From UBA11710 sp049287025 (lineage in GTDB: Bacteria > Patescibacteriota > Patescibacteriia > Magasanikbacterales > UBA922): 54,746 nt of DNA. Made by a program: the position numbers and the translations under genes. Shown one piece after another: positions 18,116 through 26,918 of this stretch; position 1 is the first letter of the stretch, and each line of letters begins with the position of its first letter. Location of the stretch: positions 1-54,746 of the forward strand of contig JBAQFA010000032.1 of assembly GCA_049287025.1 (NCBI GenBank). The letters are read 5' to 3'. The notes under the pieces are model-generated. The model saw only the letters and a program-made list of their open reading frames with translations. It did no database searches and had not been told where the DNA came from.

Positions 18116-20191
18116 TCATCTATTTGTTGAGGTTATACCTAGAATCGTTTGCGTAACTTGCTTTCCCTGGTCATCAAATACAATCCCCTGGTCTAAAGCT
18201 TTTTGAATTGTGGCCACTGCTTCAGCTTTTTTACCCATTTCATTATAAATCAAAGCCAAACGCCACCAACTCTCGCCAATCAAAGGATCATTATCAACAC
18301 TATCCTGAGCCAATTTGATGGCTTCATCTTTTTTTCCTAGTTGTAATTCCAAACCAGACAGCATATATTGAATCTGTTGTCTTTTTGGTGAATTTTTCAA
18401 TGCCTCAACCAAAACCTGTTCCGCTTGTAAAAAATAAAGTGGATCTTGTTTTAGATTTACCCCCAAAAATGCTAACTGAGCTTGTTGAATATGAGCCCGA
18501 ATATCTAATGGGTGCAACAAAATATTTTTTTGTATTTCACCGTATGACAAATCAAACAAAGCTTTGGCTTTATCAATTTGTTTATTCTGAATTAATTGGG
18601 TTATCGCCTGAGTAGCGGTCCTAACAAAATCATTCCGAATGTCATCTATATGAGGTGAGGGTACACTAGAAGCTAGCTTAAACAATTCTACCGCATCTTG
18701 ATTTTGATATAACCCTCTAATTGCCAATAGGGTATTTTTATTCGCCCGCGCTGGATTGATATCTGTGGAATAAATAAATAAGGACACAGCACAAACCACG
18801 GTTATTATTAAACCAATTGATAAAGAATTATTTTTAATTTTTTCCTTTTTTATCTGTAAATCTGGATTACCTGCCCGCAATGCCTTGTCACGCATGGCAG
18901 GCTGGTCCGAATATCCGGATTGTGCATTAACAAATGCCATAAAAAAGAAAAAATAAAGATATGATGTGGGATTTTCAAACACTGTCACCATACTAACAAG
19001 ATGTGCCACAAAAAAGGCTGAACCAACACTTACCATGTGGGCATCAATTTTTTTTTGTTTAAATTCTTTCCATAAAATAAAAATCGCTACTCCAAACATA
19101 CTCAAATAAGTGATTATTCCTACTCCACCCTGAACAGCCAGAGTATTCATCACGACATTGTGGGCATTATCAAACCAAGTTTCACCCCAACCACTTTCCA
19201 AAAATTCTGGCCGATAAAATTTATTAAAAGCATAAAAATAATTATTTGGTCCCCATCCAAAAATTGGTTTATCTTTCCAAGCATCCAAGGCAATCCCCCA
19301 GGCCATATACCGTGGAGTTTTTGGATCTAGTGTAGTATTGACCAAGCGACCAACTGCCGGAATATTTTTTACAAAATCAGTTTGTCTAAAAGCATAAAAA
19401 ATTCCCATCATAACAATTATCAAAATCATTGCTCCCGCCATTATTTGCTGAATTTTTTTATGTTCTTTCAAAGTTATAATATATGAAAAACAAAGTACAC
19501 CTACACCAGCCAATAATCCCAAAACCGCCCCTCTCGTCACTCCCCAAAAAATTCCCAGAAAACCAAACAAACCACCAACGACAGCAAAAGTTCGCCAAAA
19601 ATTATTACCTTTTTCCTTTATCCATAAATAATAACCAATAAACAATAAAAACAAACCATAACCACTAAAATAAATCGGATTACCAAGAGTGGCCGATACT
19701 CTGTCTCCACCATTATTCAAAAGCGCTTGTGGATTTACATACTGTTGCCAAAAACCCACGAACATAACCAAAAATCCTGCACCCAAAAATATTCGTAAAA
19801 ACCATTTCCAATCTACTGCGCTTTTGAAAACTGAAGACAGAACCAGATAATATAAAGCAAAATGGGTAATTGTAAACAAACCTAACATTCTCTCATGATT
19901 ATCCCAAAAACTCTTATACCAATCTACACCCACAAAGGTTGACAAGAGAAAACTAAAATAAAATAAACCAATAGCCATATTCACGGGTGTAAATCTTGGT
20001 TTGTATTCTTGCCAATTTATAGCCAACAATAGAATATAAGCACCAAACATCAAAACTACCAAGGATCTAATTAATAAAATCTTTGGCACAATAAAAGGAA
20101 ATATATAACTAGACGGAATCACAACTAGTGGCACAAAAAAAGTCGCATAAACCAAAATTTTTATAAAAGTTTCCAGATGTTTCTTTTGCAT
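18116..20191 (-). CDS. O-antigen ligase/polymerase with C-terminal TPR domain
   Basis: A 691-residue protein. Roughly 12 membrane helices run from about 10 to 480, with the Wzy_C/WaaL-type periplasmic loop ending GWGPNNYFYAFNKFYRP and the DNAHNVVMNTLAVQGGVG motif (His of the ligase family). Residues about 500-691 are soluble and contain TPR-like helices (DPLIGESWWRLALIYNEMGK). It joins flipped glycan units to each other or to an acceptor. Its promoter lies at 20284-20312. Confidence 0.87.
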   Translation of the reverse strand: MQKKHLETFIKILVYATFFVPLVVIPSSYIFPFIVPKILLIRSLVVLMFGAYILLLAINWQEYKPRFTPVNMAIGLFYFSFLLSTFVGVDWYKSFWDNHERMLGLFTITHFALYYLVLSSVFKSAVDWKWFLRIFLGAGFLVMFVGFWQQYVNPQALLNNGGDRVSATLGNPIYFSGYGLFLLFIGYYLWIKEKGNNFWRTFAVVGGLFGFLGIFWGVTRGAVLGLLAGVGVLCFSYIITLKEHKKIQQIMAGAMILIIVMMGIFYAFRQTDFVKNIPAVGRLVNTTLDPKTPRYMAWGIALDAWKDKPIFGWGPNNYFYAFNKFYRPEFLESGWGETWFDNAHNVVMNTLAVQGGVGIITYLSMFGVAIFILWKEFKQKKIDAHMVSVGSAFFVAHLVSMVTVFENPTSYLYFFFFMAFVNAQSGYSDQPAMRDKALRAGNPDLQIKKEKIKNNSLSIGLIITVVCAVSLFIYSTDINPARANKNTLLAIRGLYQNQDAVELFKLASSVPSPHIDDIRNDFVRTATQAITQLIQNKQIDKAKALFDLSYGEIQKNILLHPLDIRAHIQQAQLAFLGVNLKQDPLYFLQAEQVLVEALKNSPKRQQIQYMLSGLELQLGKKDEAIKLAQDSVDNDPLIGESWWRLALIYNEMGKKAEAVATIQKALDQGIVFDDQGKQVTQTILGITSTNR

Positions 20192-20199
20192 AACAAAAA

Positions 20200-20258
20200 A
20201 GGCTTACAAGGCCTACAAAGCCAACAAGGCTTACAAGCCTGCCTGCCGGTAGGCAGGA
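20200..20258. repeat. 9-bp tandem repeat followed by CCTGCC...GGCAGG palindrome
   Basis: AAGGCTTAC, AAGGCCTAC, AAAGCCAAC and AAGGCTTAC follow each other, then a hairpin with stem CCTGCC/GGCAGG. It lies in the 5' leader of the ligase gene (minus strand) and could form a hairpin in that RNA. A related CCTGCC/GGCAGG hairpin is at 25349-25363. Confidence 0.7.
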
Positions 20259-20283
20259 CTAATTTATAAAAAATAATATACTG

Positions 20284-20312
20284 ATTATAGCTTTTTTGTA
20301 TGATTTTGGCAA
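20284..20312 (-). promoter_or_regulatory. sigma70 promoter for the O-antigen ligase gene
   Basis: Minus strand: TTGCCA (20307-20312), 17-nt spacer, TATAAT (20284-20289). The predicted leader is about 85 nt and contains the 9-bp repeat and hairpin. It may serve the whole gmd-fcl unit. Confidence 0.7.
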
Positions 20313-20335
20313 GACAAAAAAACACACTCCCGTAT

Positions 20336-20361
20336 CCCCCTCTTCTTAGAATAGAGAGGGG
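20336..20361. repeat. CCCCCTC-type hairpin repeat, copy 1
   Basis: The arms CCCCTCT and AGAGAGGGG enclose a short A/T loop. It belongs to the same family as the copies at 21090, 21607, 21649 and 25473. It lies between the ligase promoter and the toxin gene. Confidence 0.65.
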
Positions 20362-20459
20362 TCAAGCCTTGTCCACAAAAGCTTTAGTATAGGGGGGGAG
20401 GGTTGGTATAAAAACAAAAAACCCCGAGTTTATCTTGGAATTAAATTTGTTATGAATAA

Positions 20460-20723
20460 TTAGGAATACAACTGGTTATGATTACCAATCACAACAAAAA
20501 ATGCTTCTTCACCATCGTCTGATAATTTAAAAACCACCCTCAAATCACCACTTATATTTATACTACGATAATTTTTATATTTTCCACTCAAACTATGATT
20601 ATTCAGCTGTACTTGATAAGGATCTGACAAAAAAATCTTTAGTTTATTTTTAATAATTTCCTGCTGTTTTTTATTCATTTTCTTCAATTGTTTTTCAAAT
20701 TGTTTGTGAAAATGAATTATCAT
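20460..20723 (-). CDS. type II toxin, RelE/YafQ family
   Basis: An 87-residue basic protein starting MIIHFHKQFEKQLKKMNK. NNHSLSGKYKNYRSINISGD and LRVVFKL, then FVVIGNHNQLYS with the C-terminal His region, is the RelE/YafQ/YoeB ribosome-dependent mRNase layout. It overlaps its antitoxin gene by 4 bp and is translated second, as usual for relBE. Confidence 0.9.
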   Translation of the reverse strand: MIIHFHKQFEKQLKKMNKKQQEIIKNKLKIFLSDPYQVQLNNHSLSGKYKNYRSINISGDLRVVFKLSDDGEEAFFVVIGNHNQLYS

Positions 20724-20995
20724 AAAGAGGTAAAGAAAGAATCCAAATCAGCTTCATTCGTTATGGGTTTAGAAAGATTTCTTTTGGCTTTTATATCTGG
20801 TTCTACTTTACCCAATAAATTTTCTAACTCTGGCGTCATTTGAGGTGCTGTGGAAAAAGTTAGAGCTTTATCACGTACGAACTGACGAAGATAAACATTT
20901 AAAACAGCACTAAGAGACAAACCAAAATCTTTGGCCAAACTCTGGGCTTTAATCTTGATGTCTCTGTCCACTTTCAAATTTACTACTGTTTTCAT
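20720..20995 (-). CDS. antitoxin, RelB/DinJ family
   Basis: A 91-residue protein starting MKTVVNLKVDRDIKIKAQSL, then GLSLSAVLNVYLRQFVRD: a ribbon-helix-helix DNA-binding domain (about 1-45) followed by an acidic, disordered toxin-binding tail (about 50-91). It should neutralise the RelE-like toxin and repress its own promoter at 21026-21054. Confidence 0.9.
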   Translation of the reverse strand: MKTVVNLKVDRDIKIKAQSLAKDFGLSLSAVLNVYLRQFVRDKALTFSTAPQMTPELENLLGKVEPDIKAKRNLSKPITNEADLDSFFTSL

Positions 20996-21020
20996 AAGTA
21001 TTGTTATATAAATAATATAA

Positions 21021-21054
21021 CTATAGTATATACAACGGTTATAATTTTGTCAAG
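21021..21054 (-). promoter_or_regulatory. toxin-antitoxin promoter with operator-like dyad
   Basis: Minus strand: TTGACA (21049-21054), 17-nt spacer, TATACT (21026-21031). The palindrome ACTATAGT (21021-21028) overlaps the -10, a likely binding site for the RelB/DinJ-type repressor. Confidence 0.75.
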
Positions 21055-21082
21055 TTTGGTAGTGGATAAAAAAATCAACATT

Positions 21083-21195
21083 CCTTACTCCCCCTCCCTT
21101 CGAAAAGGGAGGGCAGGGGCCTGCCCCGCTACAAATAGGACAGACGAAACGATAGTGAGTCTGCCATATTTGTTTGCGGGGTGGGTTATCACCGT
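21083..21195. repeat. hairpin repeat, copy 2, interrupted by a second inverted repeat
   Basis: CTCCCCCTCCCTT-CGAA-AAGGGAGGG (21089-21114) matches the copy at 21649. Its continuation GTGGGTTATCACCGTGG (21181-21195 region) matches 21677-21693. Between them sits an inverted repeat at 21123-21182 (arms CCCCGCTACAAATA... and ...TATTTGTTTGCGGGG) absent from the other copy. So one repeat appears inserted in another. Confidence 0.65.
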
Positions 21196-21569
21196 GGACA
21201 AACCATCTCACACAACCTATCCAACACCCCATTAACATTTTTAAACACCGCCTCATTTTGGATTCTTATTACTCTCATACCTAGTTGTTTCAAAATCCAA
21301 CTCCTCTCTCTATCATGTACATGTTGTGACTTGTGGATTGTACCATCAAGCTCAATTACTATTTTCAATTCATGACAATAAAAATCAACTATTACAAATC
21401 TTTTCCTATTATCAAATTGGAAATACAAAGGATGTTGGCGTAAAAATTTTAAATTATAAAATTGTTTATTTCTAACTTTTTGCCAAAATATTTCTTCTGC
21501 TTTAGTCTGTCTTTGTCTAAGATATCGACTAGCTTCTACAGCAGATTGTTTTATTGTTTGTTTATACAT
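21189..21569 (-). CDS. DUF559 domain endonuclease-like protein
   Basis: A 126-residue protein of the DUF559 (Vsr/restriction-fold related) family. It starts MYKQTIKQSAVEASRYLRQR, then QTKAEEIFWQKVRNKQF, FLRQHPLYFQFDNRKRFVIV, and the nuclease core VDFYCHELKIVIELDGTIH with DFY...ELDG acidic residues, ending WILKQLGMRVIRIQNEAV. The reading frame opens at the first transcribed base by the promoter at 21576-21605, so the mRNA would be leaderless. Hairpin repeats box it on both sides. Confidence 0.87.
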   Translation of the reverse strand: MYKQTIKQSAVEASRYLRQRQTKAEEIFWQKVRNKQFYNLKFLRQHPLYFQFDNRKRFVIVDFYCHELKIVIELDGTIHKSQHVHDRERSWILKQLGMRVIRIQNEAVFKNVNGVLDRLCEMVCPR

Positions 21570-21575
21570 GTGAAT

Positions 21576-21605
21576 ATTATATCACCCGGGTGATAACCCC
21601 CTCAA
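21576..21605 (-). promoter_or_regulatory. promoter for the DUF559 gene, leaderless
   Basis: Minus strand: TTGAGG (21600-21605), 18 nt, TATAAT (21576-21581); the expected first base is the A of the ATG at 21569. The -35 falls inside the sequence around the hairpin repeat, so the repeat seems to supply part of the promoter. Confidence 0.55.
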
Positions 21606-21606
21606 T

Positions 21607-21693
21607 CCCCCTCTGTGGAGGGGGAAGAACAATAAAAAACACCTCACTCCCCCTCCCTTCAAAAAGGGAGGGCGGGGGTGGGTCATCACGGTG
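21607..21693. repeat. hairpin repeat copies 3 and 4
   Basis: CCCCCTC-tgt-GGAGGGGG (21607-21624) is followed by CTCCCCCTCCCTT-CAAA-AAGGGAGGG (21649-21672) and GTGGGTCATCACGGTGG (21677-21693). The last two mirror the left flank of the DUF559 gene. Confidence 0.7.
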
Positions 21694-21710
21694 GTTATCA
21701 CCAAAACCAA

Positions 21711-21738
21711 AACCCGCCTCTTCGGCGGGTCTGGTTTT
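21711..21738 (-). terminator. intrinsic terminator of the S-layer-like gene
   Basis: Minus strand: stem CCCGCC / GGCGGG with a 5-nt loop, then TTTTGGTTTTGG. It sits 42 bp past the stop codon. Confidence 0.75.
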
Positions 21739-21779
21739 ATAGATATCTTACAAGTACAAGACTTGTTCAATATTTATAA

Positions 21780-24700
21780 TTAGCTGTTTTCTGTAGCTAA
21801 GAACTTAGCAGATGGTAATACTTCGATAAAAGTATCAGGAAGTGTACCAACATACACATCATCATCCCAAGCTAGATCTGTTACTTTGAAAGCAACTTGG
21901 TCGCCATCAGCAACATCATCTAAATTGATAGACAAATAATATACTTTTGAAGTTCCAACTTCATAATCAGCTGCGGTTACCATGTCGAATGCCCATTCAC
22001 CTATATCATCAACAGTGGTAGTTGCTAATTCATCACCTGAAGAATCTAACAAACTAACAATAGATGAAGTAGGTGCGTCGCCAGTAACTTCTACGCCTAA
22101 GCCAAGGAAGTTAACTGTACCACCATCAGCAGTTACAGTTATCTTGACCATTTCGTTGTCACCAACGCTCAATAAGCCTTTTTCTGAAGTTTCAGAACCC
22201 TTAGCAAAAGCTAAAGTTGGTCTGGCTGCATACATCACATATTCTTCACTAACGACATCTGAAACTGCTTCGTCGTCAAGATCATCACCTTGAGCAGCTT
22301 CTGCTGAGAAACTTACCAATTCAAAAGTAGTAGTTGTGCCAGAATCAACACCAGAATCAGTTGATACAATGTTGAAATCAGCAGTAAATTCTACTTGTTT
22401 CTTGTCAGTCACAGCAATTTCCAAGTTGTTGAATTGAGCTTCATAGACATCTCCATTTGCAGTAAATTCTGAAACAGTGACACCACCAACAGTCAAAGCA
22501 GTAATTGCTTCGGCGTTGGATAATTCAACATTCAAATCAGTGATAGTGTAAGTATCATAGTTAGCATCAAATTGCACTACAAATACTTTCTTGCCCTTAG
22601 TTTCACCAAGAACAATGTCACCATCTGGGTTGGAAGAAGACAAGGTTGTCAATAATTCACCAGTCTCTATTGTAATAGTTTGACCAGCTACGGCAGTTTC
22701 TGTTGTAGTATCTTCAGTAGTCTCGCCTCTCCATTCAACTGCCAAAGTGGTAGTAATAGTACCATCAGCATCTCCACCAATATTAGCATAAACACTAACA
22801 GTTTTTGTCTGTTCAGCATTTAATAATTGACTAACATTGAAATCATTTGATCCGTCTGGTTCTTCAACAGTGTCTGTATCTTCAGAGATATATAGATCTG
22901 TAATTTCAGCAAGATCTACAGTACCACCTAAGGTAACAGTATACTGTTTAACCTTTACTGCTTGTGAAATTGGAGCTTTTATAACATAAGAAGCAATCTT
23001 ATATTTTTCTGCACCAGCAGTAATGTTTTTGTTGGTATACTTAGTATCTTTTGATACTTGGAAATCACCAGCTGATAAAGTCACTTTTTTGCCAGTAGCA
23101 CTACCAGTAACATCATCAAGGTCATCACCTTCTAAATCTTCAATAACAAAAGAGCTATTGTCAATAGAGGCAGTATAACCATTATGAGCTTGATCAGTAA
23201 AGTCAACCTCTACTGTCAATTTTTGAGCACCTTTAACTTCAAATTCTTCATCGCAAGTTAAAGTAGCTGTGTTTGCACCAGCATTAAATGCTACTGCACC
23301 CTCATCATCAGTCATATCAACTGGACCACAAACAGTTTTGCCATTCAATTTGACAGTTACACCTTCTAATTCAACATTACCAGTTGTACCATCAATATCA
23401 CCTGTATCATTGGTAAAGACCAAATCAAATTCAGTGACTACGACAGTTTCGTCAGCAGCATCCAACTCAGCAGCCAAGACGACTACATTGTCAGAGCCTG
23501 GAGCATAAGTTTTAGCTTTTGGATTATCATCGTGTTCATCAACATTCAAAGCACCACCAACGATAGTGTGTTCAACATCATCTAAAGTAAAGGTATCACC
23601 TTCTACATTCACGCTAAAACCATTTTCTTTGCCAGTAGCATCAATGTCTGTGACTTCGTCCAATTCCAAAGCAATGCTTTCAGTGTTACCACCTTCTACA
23701 TTGGCTTTTACAACGAAATCATAATCTTCGTCTGCTTCCAAAAGCATATCTTCATCCAAATTGAAAGTAACATAATCACTAACAGAAGCATCTACTGGAC
23801 CAGCGATCTCTTCATCATCAAAATAAAGAGTATAACCAGTCACTTCTGTTTCATCAGCAGTACCAACTTGTTTGAACATAAGTGAAGCCAATTCCATGTC
23901 TTCAGTGTCAACAGTATCTGTACCACCATCATTGTTAAGAGTAAACTCTGCAACAACAACATTTTCTTCACCAACTGTTACATCTTCGTTATCGCCAGTA
24001 TAATCAAAAGACAATACTGGAGCCATAACATCAGACAAAGTCATCTTGTTACCAGAAACTGGTAAACTGGCTGTCAAATCAGCTTCGGTATCAATAGCTG
24101 TTACTTGTAAATAACTGCTATGACCATCAGCGCCATCTTCAGCATCCATATCAGCTACGATATCAATTTTTACTGATTCGCCAGCTGGGACAGTGATTTT
24201 TGTGCTTTCAGTTGAGAAAAATACTTCAGCTTCTCCATCAGAATTCAAACTGCGTTTGCTTCCATGGATTACGCCATCTACTTCTACATAAACTTTGTCA
24301 AAATCATCTCTATCACCAAGACCTTTTCTCTTGATAGTAAGACCAGTCACATCTACATCTTCATCGCCAGCTGTTGCTAGCAATGTGACATATTTGTAGC
24401 CCATGATATTCATTGGAATTTCATTGGAATCAGGAGTGTTAGCGCTCAAAGCAACTTTTAAGTCACCTTTTGCTACTACATCATCATCACCAGGAGTACT
24501 TGGCATATCACCAAGTTGAGCTGGTTCTTCTACTAAAGAAGCTGCAGTTACAGTTTCAGTAGCAGTTTCTACATCAGCCAATAAAGCAGCGGTAACAGTA
24601 TGGACATCGCCTTTGGCAACTCCCAATTCTCCGTCTACTTCATAAGCTTTTCCACCATCAATGCTGTAAACTTTGCTGGTATCAGAAGTCTTAACCAACA

Positions 24701-25229
24701 TACCATCATGAAGACCGGCAGTGGCCAATTCTGTACCATCTACAGCGTAGTTTGGCCAATATACATCAGCTACGTCGCGAACTAGAGAAGCCCAGCCAGC
24801 GCCATATAAAGCTGTAGCAACGGCTTCGCTACCAACTTTTGCTTTTGCATTGCCTGGTTCAACTACATATACGCTTGGAGAGATTTCCACCTTTACCAAA
24901 CGTGAACCTGGACGATAATTTACACCATAAGGTGCTTTTTTTGGAGCTGGATAAGCATCAACGCATGTACCAGCGATTTCTTGGACGCCAGAATAATCAG
25001 CGAACCAAGTCTTGTATACTTCACCATTTGGGAAGTACATTCTTTCCATGTCTGCATTCAATAAATATACAGCAGTGTTACCAGGCACTTTAAATAAGTC
25101 ACCGGCTTCTAAAGCTGGACAATCCACAGCAACGGCTACAGCTGGCAATAAAGCAGCTACACCAACGCTCCAAAGGATAGTCATTGTCACAACAGACAAG
25201 GTAAAGAGTTTTTTTGCAACTTTTACCAT
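21780..25229 (-). CDS. large secreted acidic S-layer-like protein
   Basis: About 1150 residues. A signal peptide (MVKVAKKLFTLSVVTMTILW, then a hydrophobic run ending AVAVA) is best read from ATG 25227-25229; an ATG 4 codons upstream is possible. Residues about 40-220 hold three copies of a short repeat (DLFKVPGNTAVYLLN..MYFPN; VKVEISPSVYVVEP; VKTSDTSKVYSIDGGKAYEVD), typical of patescibacterial surface proteins. Residues 250-1150 are Asp/Glu/Thr/Val-rich Ig-like beta-domains (for example VPAGESVKIDIVADMD). It is acidic with few Cys. It probably forms the outer protein coat. A terminator follows at 21711. Confidence 0.8.
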   Translation of the reverse strand: MVKVAKKLFTLSVVTMTILWSVGVAALLPAVAVAVDCPALEAGDLFKVPGNTAVYLLNADMERMYFPNGEVYKTWFADYSGVQEIAGTCVDAYPAPKKAPYGVNYRPGSRLVKVEISPSVYVVEPGNAKAKVGSEAVATALYGAGWASLVRDVADVYWPNYAVDGTELATAGLHDGMLVKTSDTSKVYSIDGGKAYEVDGELGVAKGDVHTVTAALLADVETATETVTAASLVEEPAQLGDMPSTPGDDDVVAKGDLKVALSANTPDSNEIPMNIMGYKYVTLLATAGDEDVDVTGLTIKRKGLGDRDDFDKVYVEVDGVIHGSKRSLNSDGEAEVFFSTESTKITVPAGESVKIDIVADMDAEDGADGHSSYLQVTAIDTEADLTASLPVSGNKMTLSDVMAPVLSFDYTGDNEDVTVGEENVVVAEFTLNNDGGTDTVDTEDMELASLMFKQVGTADETEVTGYTLYFDDEEIAGPVDASVSDYVTFNLDEDMLLEADEDYDFVVKANVEGGNTESIALELDEVTDIDATGKENGFSVNVEGDTFTLDDVEHTIVGGALNVDEHDDNPKAKTYAPGSDNVVVLAAELDAADETVVVTEFDLVFTNDTGDIDGTTGNVELEGVTVKLNGKTVCGPVDMTDDEGAVAFNAGANTATLTCDEEFEVKGAQKLTVEVDFTDQAHNGYTASIDNSSFVIEDLEGDDLDDVTGSATGKKVTLSAGDFQVSKDTKYTNKNITAGAEKYKIASYVIKAPISQAVKVKQYTVTLGGTVDLAEITDLYISEDTDTVEEPDGSNDFNVSQLLNAEQTKTVSVYANIGGDADGTITTTLAVEWRGETTEDTTTETAVAGQTITIETGELLTTLSSSNPDGDIVLGETKGKKVFVVQFDANYDTYTITDLNVELSNAEAITALTVGGVTVSEFTANGDVYEAQFNNLEIAVTDKKQVEFTADFNIVSTDSGVDSGTTTTFELVSFSAEAAQGDDLDDEAVSDVVSEEYVMYAARPTLAFAKGSETSEKGLLSVGDNEMVKITVTADGGTVNFLGLGVEVTGDAPTSSIVSLLDSSGDELATTTVDDIGEWAFDMVTAADYEVGTSKVYYLSINLDDVADGDQVAFKVTDLAWDDDVYVGTLPDTFIEVLPSAKFLATENS

Positions 25230-25669
25230 AAAAAATAACATTCTAACTCATCTTACAGCGCCTTGGATTATTAATAATCCTATGGTCCGCAGAATGAGCG
25301 AGTTTGCTCCTCATCTTAAAAAAATGAAGAACAGATTACACCTTAAGCCCTGCCCAAGGCAGGTCGACTTTTCAGCCAGGTGGTTCTCCCACTGGTTAAA
25401 CCAGAGGGATGGATGCCTTCCCGACTAGGTCGGGATACTGTATGGCATAAGACATAACTCACTCTCCACGTTCCCCCTCTCTTAGTAAGAGAGGGGGTCA
25501 GGGGGTGAGTTACACCATAGCCACACACTAAAGGCATTTAATTATTTAAACTATTTTAACTTAAAGAACGATTTATTAACTTAATTATTACAATTAAATC
25601 TGTTTTTATCTGTTCAATCTGTTTAATCAGTGTTCTATCTAAACTATCTTAAAAAAAATATTTTGTGAT
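25230..25669. other. intergenic stretch with several hairpins, leader of the S-layer-like gene
   Basis: No gene. It holds a 16-bp palindrome GGATTATTAATAATCC (25265-25280), a CCTGCC/GGCAGG hairpin (25349-25363), CCCGAC-tag-GTCGGG (25420-25434), and a CCCCCTCTCTT/AAGAGAGGGGG hairpin (25473-25497) bracketed by TAACTCAC...GTGAGTTA. An AACAGAT-rich tract lies at about 25600-25625. No strong minus-strand promoter was found, so the transcript start of the S-layer-like gene is unknown. Confidence 0.6.
25473..25497. repeat. CCCCCTC-type hairpin repeat, copy 5
   Basis: The arms are CCCCCTCTCTT and AAGAGAGGGGG, with an outer 8-bp inverted pair TAACTCAC (25456-25463) and GTGAGTTA (25505-25512). It has the same core as the DUF559-flanking repeats, 4 kb away from that gene. 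Confidence 0.7.
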
Positions 25670-26914
25670 TTAATTAATCTTTGGCACAACTGGCACTACC
25701 ACACTACTAGAAACTGTCGTACTAACCATCGCTTGATTATTGACTATTATTTGCACAGCGTTATCAGCTACCACAGTATCTGTCACTTGTTTAACAGTTT
25801 TTTGCACGTCAGTAATGGTTTTTTGTACATCTTGACTAGCCTGGTTCGCTTCTTTCACTTTTTGAATCGCTTCTAGCAAGTTATCACTCTTAACCAATTC
25901 TTTGGCCGTAGCAATATTCTCTATTATACCTTGTCCAGTAGTATTAACTTTTTTTACAGCTTCATCCACTATCTCCTGCACTGTAGTAGTGTTAGTACTA
26001 TTCAAATCTTGAATCACAGTTGTTTTATTTACAATCTCACTAATAGTGCTAGTGCCAGTATTATTAGTTGTACCACTGGCAGCCAAAGTATTATTGTTAT
26101 TGAGATTCAAATCTTGAGCAGTGCTACTAACAGTAGACACGATATTTTCCAAATTATTAATTTGGTCAGTCACCAAACTCTTTACAGCCTCGCTATTAGC
26201 TGACTCTATTTTGCCTTCTTCTTGTTTTTGAATTATATTTTCTACTACTTCCAAGGCAGTATCTACCACCACTTTTTTAGCTTCATCCACCACCGCGGTC
26301 TGGGCTGTATCAACTATTTGCTGTTTAGCTTCTTCCAAATTTTGATTTATTTCTTTGGTCGCTTCACTTACCTTTTTAGTCTGTTCCAAAGCTTCATTTG
26401 TTACCATTTTAGTCTCTGTACTCTTTTTAACATCTTCTTTTGCCGAGTCTAATGATTTTTTCAAATATTCCACTCCCACATTTACTCTTTTAGCCGAATC
26501 AACTTGTTTTTTTTGTGCCACTTTTTTTACATCCTTAGAAATATCCGTAGCCACATCAATATTATCTTTAGTCAATTTATTAACAGCTACTTTTACCCCA
26601 TAACTAATATCCCCTGGCAAAGAATTTTGCGTGGCACCCACAGTCGTGATCCAACCACTAGCCGTAATAGCAAAAACCAAAACAAAAATTGCCAATGGAC
26701 GAATCACATTATAAGCAATTCTACCTGGAAGTAAAATTTGTACGGCCTGCCACACATTATCTACAGTAAAATGAAATTTCTCTTCTACTTCTACTGTATT
26801 GCCAATCTGAGTCATCAATCTTTCTTTATTTTGCACAACCCAAGACTGGTCAGGATTTATCCTGCCTTCTACTTCTTTCACAGCTTTCAATTGTTTAATC
26901 AAATCTTGTGACAT
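25670..26914 (-). CDS. DUF5667-like membrane protein, probable anti-sigma factor
   Basis: A 414-residue protein. A cytoplasmic N-terminal part (1-85) is followed by one membrane helix (PLAIFVLVFAITASGWI, about 88-105). Then comes the DUF5667 signature NSLPGDISYGVKVAVNKLT at about 115-135, with a helical Lys/Asp-rich stretch and a Ser/Thr/Asn/Val-rich extracellular tail (about 200-414). It starts 4 bp after the ECF sigma gene, so the N-terminal part likely sequesters that sigma factor and the outer part senses the envelope. That role is inference from pairing and topology. Confidence 0.75.
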   Translation of the reverse strand: MSQDLIKQLKAVKEVEGRINPDQSWVVQNKERLMTQIGNTVEVEEKFHFTVDNVWQAVQILLPGRIAYNVIRPLAIFVLVFAITASGWITTVGATQNSLPGDISYGVKVAVNKLTKDNIDVATDISKDVKKVAQKKQVDSAKRVNVGVEYLKKSLDSAKEDVKKSTETKMVTNEALEQTKKVSEATKEINQNLEEAKQQIVDTAQTAVVDEAKKVVVDTALEVVENIIQKQEEGKIESANSEAVKSLVTDQINNLENIVSTVSSTAQDLNLNNNNTLAASGTTNNTGTSTISEIVNKTTVIQDLNSTNTTTVQEIVDEAVKKVNTTGQGIIENIATAKELVKSDNLLEAIQKVKEANQASQDVQKTITDVQKTVKQVTDTVVADNAVQIIVNNQAMVSTTVSSSVVVPVVPKIN

Positions 26915-26918
26915 ATTA

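Noticed and set aside
20200..20245. CRISPR-like array
   Set aside because: The units are 9 bp in direct tandem without spacers, and no cas genes are present in the window.
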